Position numbers and translations under genes: made by a program
Assembly: GCA_023213395.1 (NCBI GenBank)
Contig: CM041465.1
Coordinates: forward strand, 33,983,741-34,047,740
Direction of reading: 5' to 3'
Source of the DNA: Cycas panzhihuaensis
Taxonomy: Eukaryota > Cycadophyta
DNA length: 64,000 nt
Notes under the pieces: generated by a model
What the model was told of the DNA's origin: nothing
What the model saw: only the letters and a program-made list of their open reading frames with translations
The model's database searches: none
Part shown: piece after piece, positions 45,111 to 57,411 of the stretch
Numbering within the stretch: position 1 is the stretch's first letter
How the letters are laid out: every line of letters starts with the position of its first letter

Positions 45111-46820
45111 CGACATCATAATATCTGTCACTCAATAAAAGTGAGGCACTTAAGGAGTGGATCCAACATTAATCCCTTATTTTCTTAAGTGTTTACTCAG
45201 TCAAGATGCTATAATGCACAAAATAAAGTTAAAGTATCAACTAAGTATCTTTTAAGAAATAATTTGGTGAAAATTGAGCTAAAATATCATGTTTTATTTT
45301 TTGTATTTTTGAGGTGAAAGATATGATGAAACAATAAAAAATATAATAAACTAATTTATTATATTTTCACCTAATTTTTATATTTTTCAACTATGACTTA
45401 ATATTTTTCACTTATTTGCAATGTTTTTCAAATTGAAATGCTAAAATAAATAAATAAATATGCCCTTTTTCTTTCACTTGACTTCTTCACTTTAAGCCCC
45501 CTCCATTAGTGAGGTAAGAGTGTTATGAGCTTAAAAATGGACTTTCTCTAAACATATCCATGTTTATAGTCAAATTAACCCATTTTTATCAAATAATCTA
45601 AATTTCACGTCCTTTCTAACCCCTGAGGTCTCCATCATGAAAAGTACACTTTGAAGGTCTGTAATTAGTTAAAATCATGGAGTAATCATTAATGAGGGTA
45701 AACTATGGTGGTTAAACCTCTAAAATTTTACCACTAATAAGAAAAAACTATGGTGCATTCACTTCATTATGTATAGACCTATTAAGTCATAATTTCATGG
45801 TTAAGTGTTAAAATGTTCTCAAGACAAAAAATAAAAATCCCATGAATAAGTAATTGTCCCACAAATTTAGTTTAATCTTATAGATACTATTGAGTTTAGT
45901 TTTTACATCAAACTCATCTTGTCACTCTATCCATCCTTCTTCTCTTAATCAAACCTCATCATTTCAAATAACTCAATGAATAGTCTAAGTAGCCCAAGTT
46001 CTCAAATAACTTGTCTAAGGTAATATTAGTAACATCCACCATCTTACTCCAACCTCTTTAAAGAAATTTTTTGACCAAGGGGGAAAATGTTTTAATCAAC
46101 TTGGCCCCTTCTAGCATGGTTAAGTTTAATTCCTTACCTCATATGCTACTAGGGTTTGATTAGGTATTTGTATTATTTAATTAATTATTTAATGTGATGT
46201 TTGGATGACCATTTGGTGTGATTATGATTATTCTTATTTCATCTTCTTCCTATGATGTATACATCATGATGTACACATGGTTATGGTACCTCCAAGTTCA
46301 CTCCAAGATATTATTTTAGCTTTTATCCTTCGACACTTTCACTCTTAAGACCATGTCTTGTCAATTGAATGCTTTAATTACATCCTTGACTGATGATTTC
46401 ACCTTGTTTGACTTCTCACTAGCCTCACCTAACATTTTTTTTAAAGATAAAAATTAACTTTATTTTATAAAATTTATTGTCCACTTATCTTATTTTTAAA
46501 TTTCATTCATTGCATTTTTTACTATTTCATCACATTTTTCATATTGTTGAAAAATGTGATGTTACACATAAAATATGATAAATTATTTTGACTTGTCAAG
46601 TTTTTCAAAAATTGTATTTTCTTCACAAAATTACATTTTATTCATAATCTCATATTTTATGAAGAAGATTGGGTTTCTAGTTATTTTTAAATCATATTTT
46701 TTACTAATTCATCATATTTTAAACTATATGTAAGTGAAAAAAAAAATAAAAAGTCATATTTTCTTGTCATATGGATATACTTTATTATAAAAACCATCGA
46801 TCACTAGCCTATAGTTTTTT
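45111..46820. other. AT-rich stretch without recognised genes
   Basis: Contains A/T-rich runs at 45,270-45,460 and 46,430-46,760. No coding motif. Confidence 0.45.
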
Positions 46821-46837
46821 CCCATCTATTCCCTCCA

Positions 46838-47092
46838 ATTTCCTATATAAATAGTCCCTCATTTACGAATAAAAAGGGATAACCAGCTTTATAATGAACT
46901 GCTATTAAAATTTTGGATCAACTTCTTATGGAAACATTTGTATCTTTAGAGAGACTTGATTGGAGTTTGATCCTTGGTTATTAATTGAAGAATTTTGAGT
47001 CTTAGGGATGTGCATACTTAAGTTCATCTCCCTTTCTTCCTTTGGCTATATCTTCTTTAATTTACTGCATTTACCTTATGTGAGATCCCCTA
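46838..47092 (+). promoter_or_regulatory. possible LTR promoter and right end
   Basis: TATATAAATAG at 46,842-46,852 is a good TATA box. About 250 bases on, GAGATCCCCTACA is followed by TTTGGTGCTCTTTT, an arrangement I associate with the LTR end and leader of some plant gypsy elements. No matching second LTR was found. Confidence 0.3.
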
Positions 47093-49801
47093 CATTTGGT
47101 GCTCTTTTACCCTTGAGTTTTTCTCTTTATTTTCACTTGTTAGAGCATCATCTTGGAGTTGTTGGAGATCCTCATGTATATATCTAATGCACTTCTTCAT
47201 CATCCCTTTTAGGTTTAAGTGGTTCATTTACAAGTTAGTCCTATTTTCTTTACATTTCCTTATTTAGTCTTATGAGCAAGGTTCAAATTATAGTTGTTTA
47301 GAATGGGACATGCATGATATTTTTTTAAAGTTTCTTTTATTTCACTAAATCTTGGGTTTCCCTCCCTTAGGTTTATACCAATAATTTAAGAAGAGATTTA
47401 TAAATTTAATCACTATGCTTCCAAACCTCTCTTAAAGAGGTGGGTTGCCTTGCCTTCTTTATAGTTTTTTTTGTCTCTTACTTAGTTTTATTTCTTTCTT
47501 TTAACCAAAACACAAAAAGAGAAGAGGAAAGGAACTAGGAATAATCTTTCTCTTTCTTTATTGGTTATGTGTTTAGTGCTTATTTGTTCATTTTATTTTT
47601 AAAAGAATAGTAAAGAAAAAAACAAGCTTATTTATATGCCATGTAATTGCATTCCCGATTAAAAAAAAAAAAAGGATAAAGAGGACAAAAGAATAGTAAT
47701 TAGGATAAGCATAAGTGCAATAAAAGGACTTGCTTTCCTCTCTAATACATGTTAGAGTTTAGTCACATTGTAGTGTAAACAAAATAAAAAATGAAAGATA
47801 AGGCAAAGGAACTTAGGTATTGTATTTTTATATAGATGTATTAGGGTTAATGCCCTTGCTTTCATTGTTTGATTTATATAGTATAGGTGATTTTTTATTT
47901 TATACAATCATAAGGAGCACATCAGATTACACTATAAGTGCATGATATTGCTTGTTTTCCCTTAGGATTAGGTCCCATTCTCTTTGTAAGACTGTTCTTA
48001 ATTGATTAAGATTTGACATCCCTGACATACAAGTTTACTATTCTTTGAGAACAAATACTTCTCTTTGTAAAGGTGATTTTAATTGACTAAGACTTGACAT
48101 CCATATCATATAAACTCACTCTTCTTAGAGATTAATAATTCCGTGTCATGTTCTAAACTCTAAAGATGATGACCTCCTACCACACTTTAGGTTGAGAGCA
48201 ACTCATCTCTTCTCTATTTACCTCTGAGTGTTAGAGACCCACCAAAATTAGTTGTGAGCTTCCTCGAACCATCCACCTTCATGGGTGGATCATCATCAAG
48301 TTAAGGAGTTTCCAACAACTAACCCTGATAAGGTTATTAATCTAGGGTTTGAGCTCTTTTAGGTCTTCTTACTTATCAATCCTCTTGTTCTTTAACTAAA
48401 ATGATATAATTGTTCCCCCTATGGGTGGGTAGAGGTATAGTTTATATCATACCCTTAGGAGGGATGGGGTGATTAGAATATAGGAAGATTAGGGTATCAT
48501 CTTGGGGGCAGGGACCCCATTGATCCTACCATTCATTGAGAGACCTTATATAATGTTTGTTTCACCAAGGATAACTAGCTAGGATTGTTTGTTTATTATC
48601 TCTTTCACTTTGTTCTTATTTGTTATTTTGAATTTTGATTAATTAGAAAACTATTTTTTAATTTATTTAAATCCAATCCTTAGTGCACATTCTAGAAAGG
48701 CATCTCATTTTTTATTAAAAGGGAGTCAAAGATACATCGAGTCAATTCCCCTTATTTACCTTAGGAAGGATCTTTCATTGCATTTAGGGTTTAAAGGGGG
48801 TCTACCTTGGCACATTCACTTATCATTCTAATAATGAATCATAGGGATGTTATTGTTTAATATATGGCTTGTAATGATTCCTCTTGTAGATAGATTTGTG
48901 ATTTCCATTATTAGGGTTTTAATCTTCCACCAATTAAGAATTTAAAATAAGAACCCCCTTCTTCTATATTCATGTTGGTTGTCATAACATAATAGTATAC
49001 CTCCATAAGGAATATATGAAAAGACTTCTTCTCAATAATTATGCACCATAAATCTAAGCCTAAATATTGAGATTACTAATCTTGAAATTTAAATCTTTGG
49101 ATTTTAAGTCTATACATTAACTTTGAGGATTTTAGCTTAGAAAATTAACTTCTTTAGGTTAATTTAATAGTTAATTTTAGGTCTAACTTTTGTCTTATAA
49201 TAGGTCATGTCTTTACAAGGTTCTAGATAATGAAATTTATGACTTTCCAATAGATAAGAGGATTCAGTCAAAAATAAGAGAGAGATCAACTCATAATAGT
49301 AATGGTTAGGAAAGAGTAGAACTTGAATCAAAGGTTTTAATACAAGTTCCATAGAGAAAATATATTTAAATATGGTTGGATTAAGTTAACCATTATGTTA
49401 GAAAATAGAGAGAATGCCTAAATCTCAATCCTAGTGGTTGCATAATTCAACTATAGGTGATAATACATTAAACTAAATTGATTAAAACATCACAAAAATA
49501 TCATTAACCTATAGTTAAAAGATAGCTCATAGTTTAGGTTGACCAAAACATTAGTTAATAAGGGTGTTAAGTACATTAGGAGGTTTATCAACTTAAGGAT
49601 TTCTTTATAGATCAAGCATATAAAGTTGACTGTAAAGGGGTGAAGTTGAAATGACATGAGGATGCGTGCCAAATATGAAAGTTTTAATCTAAGAATGTAA
49701 TAGAACTAATATAAAATTGAGTCATAGTTTGCTATATAGAATTAGTCTACCTTAAAAAAAAAATTCATTCATTTAGAATGACACTCAATATGTATAATCC
49801 A
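47093..49801. other. AT-rich stretch, possible retroelement leader
   Basis: No coding domain. ORFs at 49,164-49,352 and 49,490-49,672 (-) have no motif. The right part, up to 49,994, should contain the 3' LTR of the copia element. Confidence 0.4.
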
Positions 49802-49826
49802 ACACACACACACATATATATATATA
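49802..49826. repeat. CA/TA microsatellite
   Basis: Six CA units followed by about six TA units. Confidence 0.9.
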
Positions 49827-50089
49827 AATAGGATCAATAAAATTTTAATTTTAGATCATAACTACCCTAACATGTGTCACAAGTCCATTAAGGACTTTAC
49901 ATAACTCTTGGACAAGTGTTGTCAATCTAGTAATGACCTTATGACTCATCAAAGACTAATTGACCATTAACTCATGTGAACATTAATTTTAACATCCCCC
50001 TTTAATGCTTATATCATTTAATTTAACACTAATATAAGATCTAAATTTGTTAAATTTTTCTCTAATGGTTTAGGGAAGATATCTACCTG

Positions 50090-50580
50090 CTACATTTTAG
50101 TTGGTTTATATATGAGCTTAATTTCTCTATTATGGATCTACTCCTAGGTGAAATAATGGTGCACCTTAATGTGTTTAGTATGGGTATAGATCACTAGATT
50201 CTGGGCAATCTTCAAAGTACTTTGATTGTCATAGTATAAGGTAGTTACCTCATCTTGATGAAGTCTTAAATCACCAAGGACCTATCTCAACTAGATGGCC
50301 TTCTGAATTCCTATAACAACTTTGTACTCTACTTCAATAGATGATAATGCAATATTCAACTACTTCTTGTCACTCTAAGTGATAATAATAGAATTGAAAT
50401 TAAAGTAATATCTTAAAATGGACCTCTTATTATTATCATATCTATCTTAACTAGAATCCAAGTACCCCTTTATCTAAAAATTATTATTTTGGCTAAACTC
50501 TAATCCATAATGTAGTGCCCTATGCAAATATCTCAAGATCCTCTTTGCATCTTTCTAATGGCTTTACTTTAGCTCTGACA
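50090..50580 (-). pseudogene. copia RNase H
   Basis: Reads AKRILRYLHRALHYGLEF (about 50,495-50,550), LSSIEVEYKVV (about 50,310-50,345, the usual LSSTEAEY box), TKHIKVHHYFT (about 50,145-50,180) and VDIFPKPL near 50,075-50,100. All are conserved copia motifs. It removes RNA from the RNA-DNA hybrid. Stops lie between the blocks. Confidence 0.85.
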
Positions 50581-50599
50581 TAAACCTCACTACCATACC

Positions 50600-51520
50600 A
50601 ACTTCAAAGAATATGTTAAGTCTAGTTATAATCAAATAGATCAAGTTGCTAACTAGTTGCCTATATATTATACTATTTATATGATCTTTATCATCTAGAG
50701 CTATCAACATCAAACCTATCCCTGTAGGGATTAGGGAAATATTACAGTCTATTTTAAATTTCTCTTAGAAATTTCCATGCATATTTAGTTTATTAAATAA
50801 AGACTTTTTTAGACTTCTACCACACTTCCACTCCCAAAAAGTAGCAGAATAATCTAAGATATGTCACCTCAAATATTTTTTTGAGATCATCCTTTAAGTA
50901 TTTAATGTTTAAGTATTATAACTTGTGATTATAAGATCATCTATATAAAGTACCCCAAAGATGTTGTATTACTTTCAACTTTGATATACAAGTTTAGATT
51001 AGTTGGTGATCTCTTAAACTTATTATTTAGAAAATATTGATCAATCTTGAAGCACTAGGCTATTAGATCTTACTTTAGGCTATATAAAGCCCTCTTTAAG
51101 TGATATACTAGGTGTTCATTGATCTTCACAACATATTGAGGTAGTTACTTCTATATAGAATTTCTCAAGTTCTCTATTTAGGAAGGCATTTTTGATATCA
51201 AGATGGCATAGCTACTATTTAAACTAAGAAGCTAATGCCAAATTAGTCTAATCATCACTATCTTGGATACTAGAGTGAATACCACATGGTAATATATGTC
51301 TTTTATCTACATAAATCCTTTAGCTAATAATATGGCTTTGTATTTATTAATTTAGCCATCAGATCTAAATTTGGTCTTATAGAACCATTTGTAGTCATTT
51401 ATATATTTACCTATTGGTAAATCAACCAAGACCCAAGTCTTATTTTATTACACAACATGGATTTTAGTATTCATTATTGTTCTCCATCTCTACTCCTCAT
51501 AAACCCCCTTAAAACTCAAA
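50600..51520 (-). pseudogene. copia reverse transcriptase
   Basis: The catalytic box reads VLYIDDLIITS, with the YIDD codons at 50,936-50,947, so both aspartates survive (the common form is YVDD). NLNLYIKVE lies just upstream (about 50,975-51,000). Upstream blocks resembling the usual DVKxAFLNG region can be traced near 51,180-51,220 as SKMPS-type sequence with altered residues. Frame changes are frequent. Confidence 0.75.
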
Positions 51521-51899
51521 GGCTCTTCAACATTTAATATATCTGCCATTAAAGCAAAATCAACTATATCAAATAAATTTTTCAAATTTTATTTCCCTTT
51601 AATATCTATAAACTAAGCTTCTTTAATAGTCTTCAAGTACTATTTGGAGTGTTTCTTATCAAGTGGAGTAACCTCAAGCTGAGCTTTAGGTTGTGACTCT
51701 TGAGAATCTTCATACTCATCATACTTATCTTCCTGTCCTTCTCCTTAGTCTTCATCTTCCTACTTTAGTATAGTTTAGGCTCAACAAATTGTTGCTTCAA
51801 AAAACTAGATTGTGGTTGTTTCTTAATCTATTTCCCTTTGTCTTATCATATCTTCAAAGTGTCCAAGTCCTAGTCCTAATCTATATCTTGCTTGTTGCT

Positions 51900-52900
51900 T
51901 TCATCGAATATGACATCCCAAGTTATGTGTACCTTTCTACTTGCTAACTCATATACCTAATATACTTTAGTTTCTTTACTGCACCCTATGAGGATACACA
52001 TATAACTTGTATCATTAAATTTCTATTATTATTCCTTTGGAACATACATATACATAGTACTCCCAAAGATTCTAAAATGAATCACTATAGATTTCCTTCC
52101 TAACCATGCTTCTTCAAGTGTTATATTCCAAATAAATTTTATAATACTCTTATTAGTTAGATATGTTATTGTACAAATAACTTTAGCCTAAGAATATTTT
52201 TTCTTTCATCATTGACTTAGCCTTTTTAATCAATGTCATATTCATCTTATTAGTTATACCATTTTACTACGGTATATATGATGTCACTAATTGCTTCTTG
52301 ATTTTATGGTCCTTGCAAAATTGGATAAAGGCATTAGAGGCATATTCTCCCCTATTATTTGATCTAAGAATCTTCATCTTTGGACCACTTTTTTTCTATA
52401 CCTTTGCCTTATATTCATTAAAAATCTCAAATACTTATGGCTTTTGCTTTATGGGATACATCCAACTTTCCTCAAAAGATCATTAATAAAGGTCAATAAA
52501 TATCTTACACTCCAAGTGAAGTGGTTGACTTAGGACCATAAATATTTGAGTGGGCTATGCTTAGCTTTTCAGTCACACTCTAAGCTTTTCCTTTCAAAAA
52601 CTTCTCTTTATATTACTTTCCAAATGTGTAAGGTTTATAAATCCCTTTATCTACTTTAAATTTTGGAATATTATGCACCATATTTAATGTGTGCATCAAA
52701 TGTAGGCCAAGGAAGTGTGAATATCTTATTTCCTCGTGCCATAATTGAATTTTACTAGATACATCAATAGTAAATGCTCTTTGGTTTATAAATTTACCTA
52801 AGAGCCTATAAAGACTATTATCCTTGATACCTTTAATAATAGTTTTGCCTTCATAATCATTGATAACATCCTTCTTATCCTTAAATAGAACACTCATGAT
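51900..52900 (-). pseudogene. copia integrase
   Basis: The open stretch 52,613-52,897 carries QLWHEEIRYSHFLGLHLMHT, the copia GAG-pre-integrase LWHxRLGH motif, followed by GIYKPYTFGK, where the usual CxxCxxGK has lost its cysteines. The core domain continues left with stops. The Asp/Glu-rich linker to RT corresponds to about 51,690-51,780. Confidence 0.8.
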
Positions 52901-53019
52901 ATGCCTTCAATTTGATAGACTAAAATCAAATTCCTTCATATTCTTGGCACATATAACACATTGGGACCTCCCTTATCCCTTTTGCATTTAATACGATATT
53001 GTCTCCTAAAGTTATTGAA

Positions 53020-53150
53020 TACTTAATTACTTCCTATATGTACCTAAACCAATCAAATATGTCTATCACATACCTTGAAGCTCCTAAGTTTATGTACCAA
53101 ACATCACTTGATTTCATGTTTGTCTATGAAACTACCATGTTTTGATGACC
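53020..53150 (-). pseudogene. copia protease active-site region
   Basis: Minus strand reads SSDVWYINLGASRYVIDIF, aligning with the copia WYLDSGASxHMT motif. Asp-Ser-Gly has become Asn-Leu-Gly, so the catalytic aspartate is lost. ITLGDNIVLNAKGI follows, the usual GDG/GxG block. Confidence 0.75.
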
Positions 53151-53200
53151 ACCCTAATTCTTATTTTGATAACCACATAATTTTATTAAAATCCCCTTTA

Positions 53201-56200
53201 TCTCTTACCCTCTCTCTTTTATATATTTTTAAATGTGATCTACTAGGGGAAGCCAAGTGTAAGTACACCTCGAATCCATAACTCTTATTTGTATTCTTAT
53301 TAATAATATTGTTGTATATTTTCTTGATTAATGTTACATGTTTTCTTTTGTAAATTTGCTTGGCATTCTTAGGTAGGTGCGGGTGTGTTTCCTTGGTTGA
53401 TATTGCTTGAAATGCATAATAGTTATATCTTTAAACCTACTATCTTCTTCTCTTCTCTCTCTCTCTTCTATTTCTAACTCTCTATAATAGAAACAACACC
53501 CATGAAGTAACTACACCTATATACATAGACTCAATCTTTGAAATAGAGCTAGCTTATTATTAATGCATTGTGTAATGAGAGGTTAAGAGGATATAAGGAG
53601 TTTATCTTGTGGTGATATAAGAAGATTAGGGAATTCCTAGTTTGAAGTAACAACATCCTTAATAGCCATCTTTCTTTGGTTATAAGTTAGCAAGTTATTA
53701 TCCATATTTCAAGATTTAGTTTTTCATACCACTTTAGTATATTAGGACTATGTTCTTCTAAGGTTTAAGTATGGGTATAGATACACATATATATTAGACA
53801 AATACTATTTAATTTAAGGGATTAAAACACTTAATGGGGGTGTCTTTTAAGGTGTGCTACTTTCTTCACCTCCCCCTCTTCTTAGTATTCTTAAGTTGTA
53901 ATTAAGTCCTCCCCTACCTCTTCATGTCATAAAATGCTAGAGTTTGAGATAGTCATGCCTCTATTATATCACTTTCCCTTCTTCTATCCCCTGTCTCCAT
54001 GAGAGGGTTGGTTCACTAAGGACCACCCAAATCCTAAGATTCTACTAAGACAAAGTTTATATTCAAATACATCCATCCACTAGGACACATGGGTAAATGA
54101 CTACTATACTTGTTAGTTAATAGGATTATTTCATAGCTACATTGATTGGCATCAAGAATATTATAATTATATTAGTAAATAGTTTTATAAGGATTGACCT
54201 CTAACATTGAAGGTTTATAGTGAGTCCTTCTAACTAAATACAAGCCCCTTTTATAGTAACTTAGAGAACTTTGGCTATCCCCTTAACCAAACTAGAGTTT
54301 ATTTTGTAGTGACTTGGAGGGTTTTAGTTTAATCCCCAGCTAATGGAGTTTTAGTTTGCTTGTGCTTTTTAGTTCACCTACAATAGTTAGTTTCTAGTTT
54401 ACTAATAATTAATGATTCCAAGATTAGCTACAATTGTTATAAATGTTTTGTTCTTAGCATATATTAGTTATTAAATATTTGCATTATTGTACATTAATAA
54501 TATGGAGAATTTTACAACAATTTGAGTATAAAAAGATCTATATGTTCTACAACTAATTGCCTTTTATTTATTTAATTTCTAGTATATCCTTCTTCCCATT
54601 GGAGAAGTGTTAATATATATATCTAATAACTATTTGCATTCACAAATAGGTATTCTTCTCAAACTCGTATATTCCTACAACTATGCAACATTTCATAATT
54701 TAGGTATATGCTGTTTCATAATTTTAATGATATATAGCCTACTTGAAATATACATTACCCATTAAATGATACCATATATATTCCCCTCTCTAAAATTCTC
54801 TAAAGATATAATAAATAAAAGAGAACTAAGAACCATATAAATATATCTAAATTTAAATAATATCTAGAGAATTTTGAGTTTAGGGACCATGAAATTATTA
54901 GAACTATATATTATTATTTTGGATGCCATATGCATACTTTTACTAACCCATAAACCAATATTCCTCATAAGCTCTTTCTTGGGTTCAAGGTTTTTGAATG
55001 TTATAATATGGGAGATAAGGTTACTGCTAATCTGATATAAGTGTTTGGAAATCCATGGCTTCAAGTGATTTTTGTTAGATATCCCTTCAGTACTAGGGTC
55101 ATGAATATGATTATTGATAGAAACAAGTCCATTATTTCCTACTACAACAATGTTAATATTTGATCTATACATGAACTAATGCAACCTTTGCTAATATAAT
55201 TTTAATAGCCATCACTTCCTTTTAGCATTAAAATTTTATTTCCCTTTATTGCTTCATCTCTAATGTGGACAATCTAACATTCTAACAACTCTATTGACAT
55301 TGCTTTATATATGACTTTCTAATGCTATAATTTAATTAATTCATTATATTGTTCATATAGATATCATCTTTTATTGCTTCTTATCTATATGCATCCACTC
55401 CTTATGATATATGCTACTTCTTTAGTTAAATTTCTTTAACTCCTTTGCCTTCATCTTCACCTTTGGCTTGTAGTTTGCTCATACCTATTCATACTTGGTA
55501 ATACATAAATTTTCATTTTTCAGAGCACAAAATTTCATTTTTCACCTGTTGAATGCTAGAAACACCTGTGAGACTCCATCCAAAGGCATTTACATTCTTT
55601 TAGAAGGAAAATAAGGATTAAAAATGATCCAATTCAAATCAAATATGGCGTCTATTCTTCCTTTAATTTGTGTTTAAAATCTTGAGGAGAAGGCCTAAGG
55701 TGCTTCTAGGCTTTCTATCCAGAGGGAAAGGAATAAGTTCTTCTTCAACACCCTTTAACTTGTCTTGGTAAGTATATGGCTTTCTAGGAGAATCTAGGTT
55801 AGAGAAAGCATATCATACCAAGTATCTATAAAATAAAGAAATTGAAAGAATGAAAGTCATTCGTAAATAGTTGGAAAGAAGGCCTCCTCAATATTATCAC
55901 TAAAACTATTAGCCAATTTTTTTGTGCTTCTTATAATGGATAAATTGAGGTAGTAAGGAACTAGTTTATGGTGTGTTATTTTACCAATACACAAGAAGCA
56001 TAAATAACTATTCAAAATATATAAGGGGAGAGAAAAGTACAAAAGGAAGACTATTACATTTTCGAGTGATCACTATGTCAAAGTAGAAATTATCATAGAA
56101 TAGTTAGATAGCATTCGTAGTAAAATAAGTTTGTATGTAGTTTCCAAAAGGATAATATAACTAAATTTAAGAGAAGAACAACAAATTAAAAAGCCATTGC

Positions 56201-56640
56201 AATACAAGAGATGTCCATATATTTAATAGATATGACCAGTTAAATGAATCTTCATCTCATTAAAAATATTAAAATGTATAAATTAAGAGAGTGGTTATTA
56301 TTAGCTCTTGTTAACTAATATCTTAAACTTTTAACAGAAACTTGAAAGAAAAATTTCGTGAAGCTGTAAGAACTAGGCCTTATTATAAAGGAAGATAGAT
56401 ACACCATCCTTGTAGTAAAGTATAAAGACTGCCACTACACTTGCTATTAAATAGAAGTATGTACTAAAGAAATGTGGCCCTTTTTACTAGTCATCATTAT
56501 GAGAGAAATGAGGGCCCATGGTATAATAACTTTAGGATACATAAAAGTGGGACCAAAATACACCTATATAGTGTAGAATAATGATTCTTCCTTAATTGTG
56601 CCAAGATTATATCTATTAGAAGAGAAAATAACTAAATTAC
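53201..56640. other. AT-rich stretch without recognised genes
   Basis: Should contain the copia gag and 5' LTR, but neither could be read. A pyrimidine-rich tract sits at 53,443-53,475. A TATA-like TATAAAAAG is at 54,529-54,537. The ORF at 54,864-55,172 (-) has no motif I recognise. Confidence 0.4.
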
Positions 56641-57398
56641 CACCTTGAGGAGGAAAAGAGTCTTTATTAGCATACAAAATTTTCCTTATTCAACAAGTAA
56701 CATATTATCTTCTTCTAAGGTGAGGGACTCTAGGTTGATCACATTCTTATTTGGTAGAGATGTAAGCATAGGGACTTTAACATACTTGTCTAAAGTTGTG
56801 GGGAGAGAAAAGTTTACCTTAATCATTATTTTCCTAACTCCTTCTCATGCTCCTAATTATTTTTGAAGCTCCATCTTAAAAGATTCCCAATCAGGTTCTA
56901 GTTATGTACACCATTCTCAAGCCTATCTATAAAGGTCCTCCTCCAAGTGTACCATAGTAAATATAATTCTTTCATAATCATTCTTTAGAGACTTTCTCAA
57001 AAGTGTTAAGCCAATTACAAAGTTGAACATGATTATTTATCCCAATGTGAAGGAGCCTAAAGTCATCATTGTAAGGGGCAAATTATTATTTAAATGTAAA
57101 AATCTAGTCACCAAGACCCTTACCCTCAAAGTGTAGGAGTTGAGAATAGTAAAGTATGTATATGTGTGTGTATATATATATATATAATATATATATAATG
57201 ATTTGACAAGAAAAGGAAATGCCATGGCCTCTAAAGTAATGGCTTTCCATCCAAAGTTTTAATAGCTTCAAATTAATGCAAAAGGTTACAATATATTCCC
57301 TTATGAAACTAGAAGTTTTGTCTTAAAACTTTAATATATACTAAAACATAACTCCATAATACATCAAATATAGCCCAAACTAATGGCCTCTGAATCAT
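56640..57398 (-). pseudogene. retrotransposon gag-like remnant
   Basis: A minus-strand reading gives alternating open blocks such as HVQLCNWLNTFEKV (about 56,985-57,030), LRKSLKNDYERIIFTMVHLE (about 56,940-57,000, another frame) and INLESLTLEEDNMLLVE (about 56,690-56,745). The start region near 57,390 resembles the gag start near 9,863 (see findings). Family assignment is weak. Confidence 0.3.
57155..57198. repeat. TG/TA microsatellite
   Basis: TATATGTGTGTG followed by TA units with one TAATAT break. Confidence 0.9.
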
Positions 57399-57411
57399 GG
57401 TTCTGACATAA
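57399..57411 (-). promoter_or_regulatory. degenerate primer-binding site
   Basis: The minus strand reads TTATGTCAGAACC, 9 of 13 matches to TGGTATCAGAGCC. Supported mainly by its position before the gag-like remnant. Confidence 0.3.

Larger units (their letters stand above)
49995..53200 (-). mobile_element. Ty1/copia retrotransposon, decayed, minus strand
   Basis: Minus-strand order is protease, integrase, RT, RNase H, which defines copia. A polypurine tract (ATTAAAGGGGGA, 49,995-50,006) is followed by TGTTAAAATTAATG at 49,994, the start of the 3' LTR. The outer end of that LTR and the whole 5' LTR could not be delimited. Gag is not clearly readable to the right of 53,200. Stops and frameshifts run throughout. 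Confidence 0.85.
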
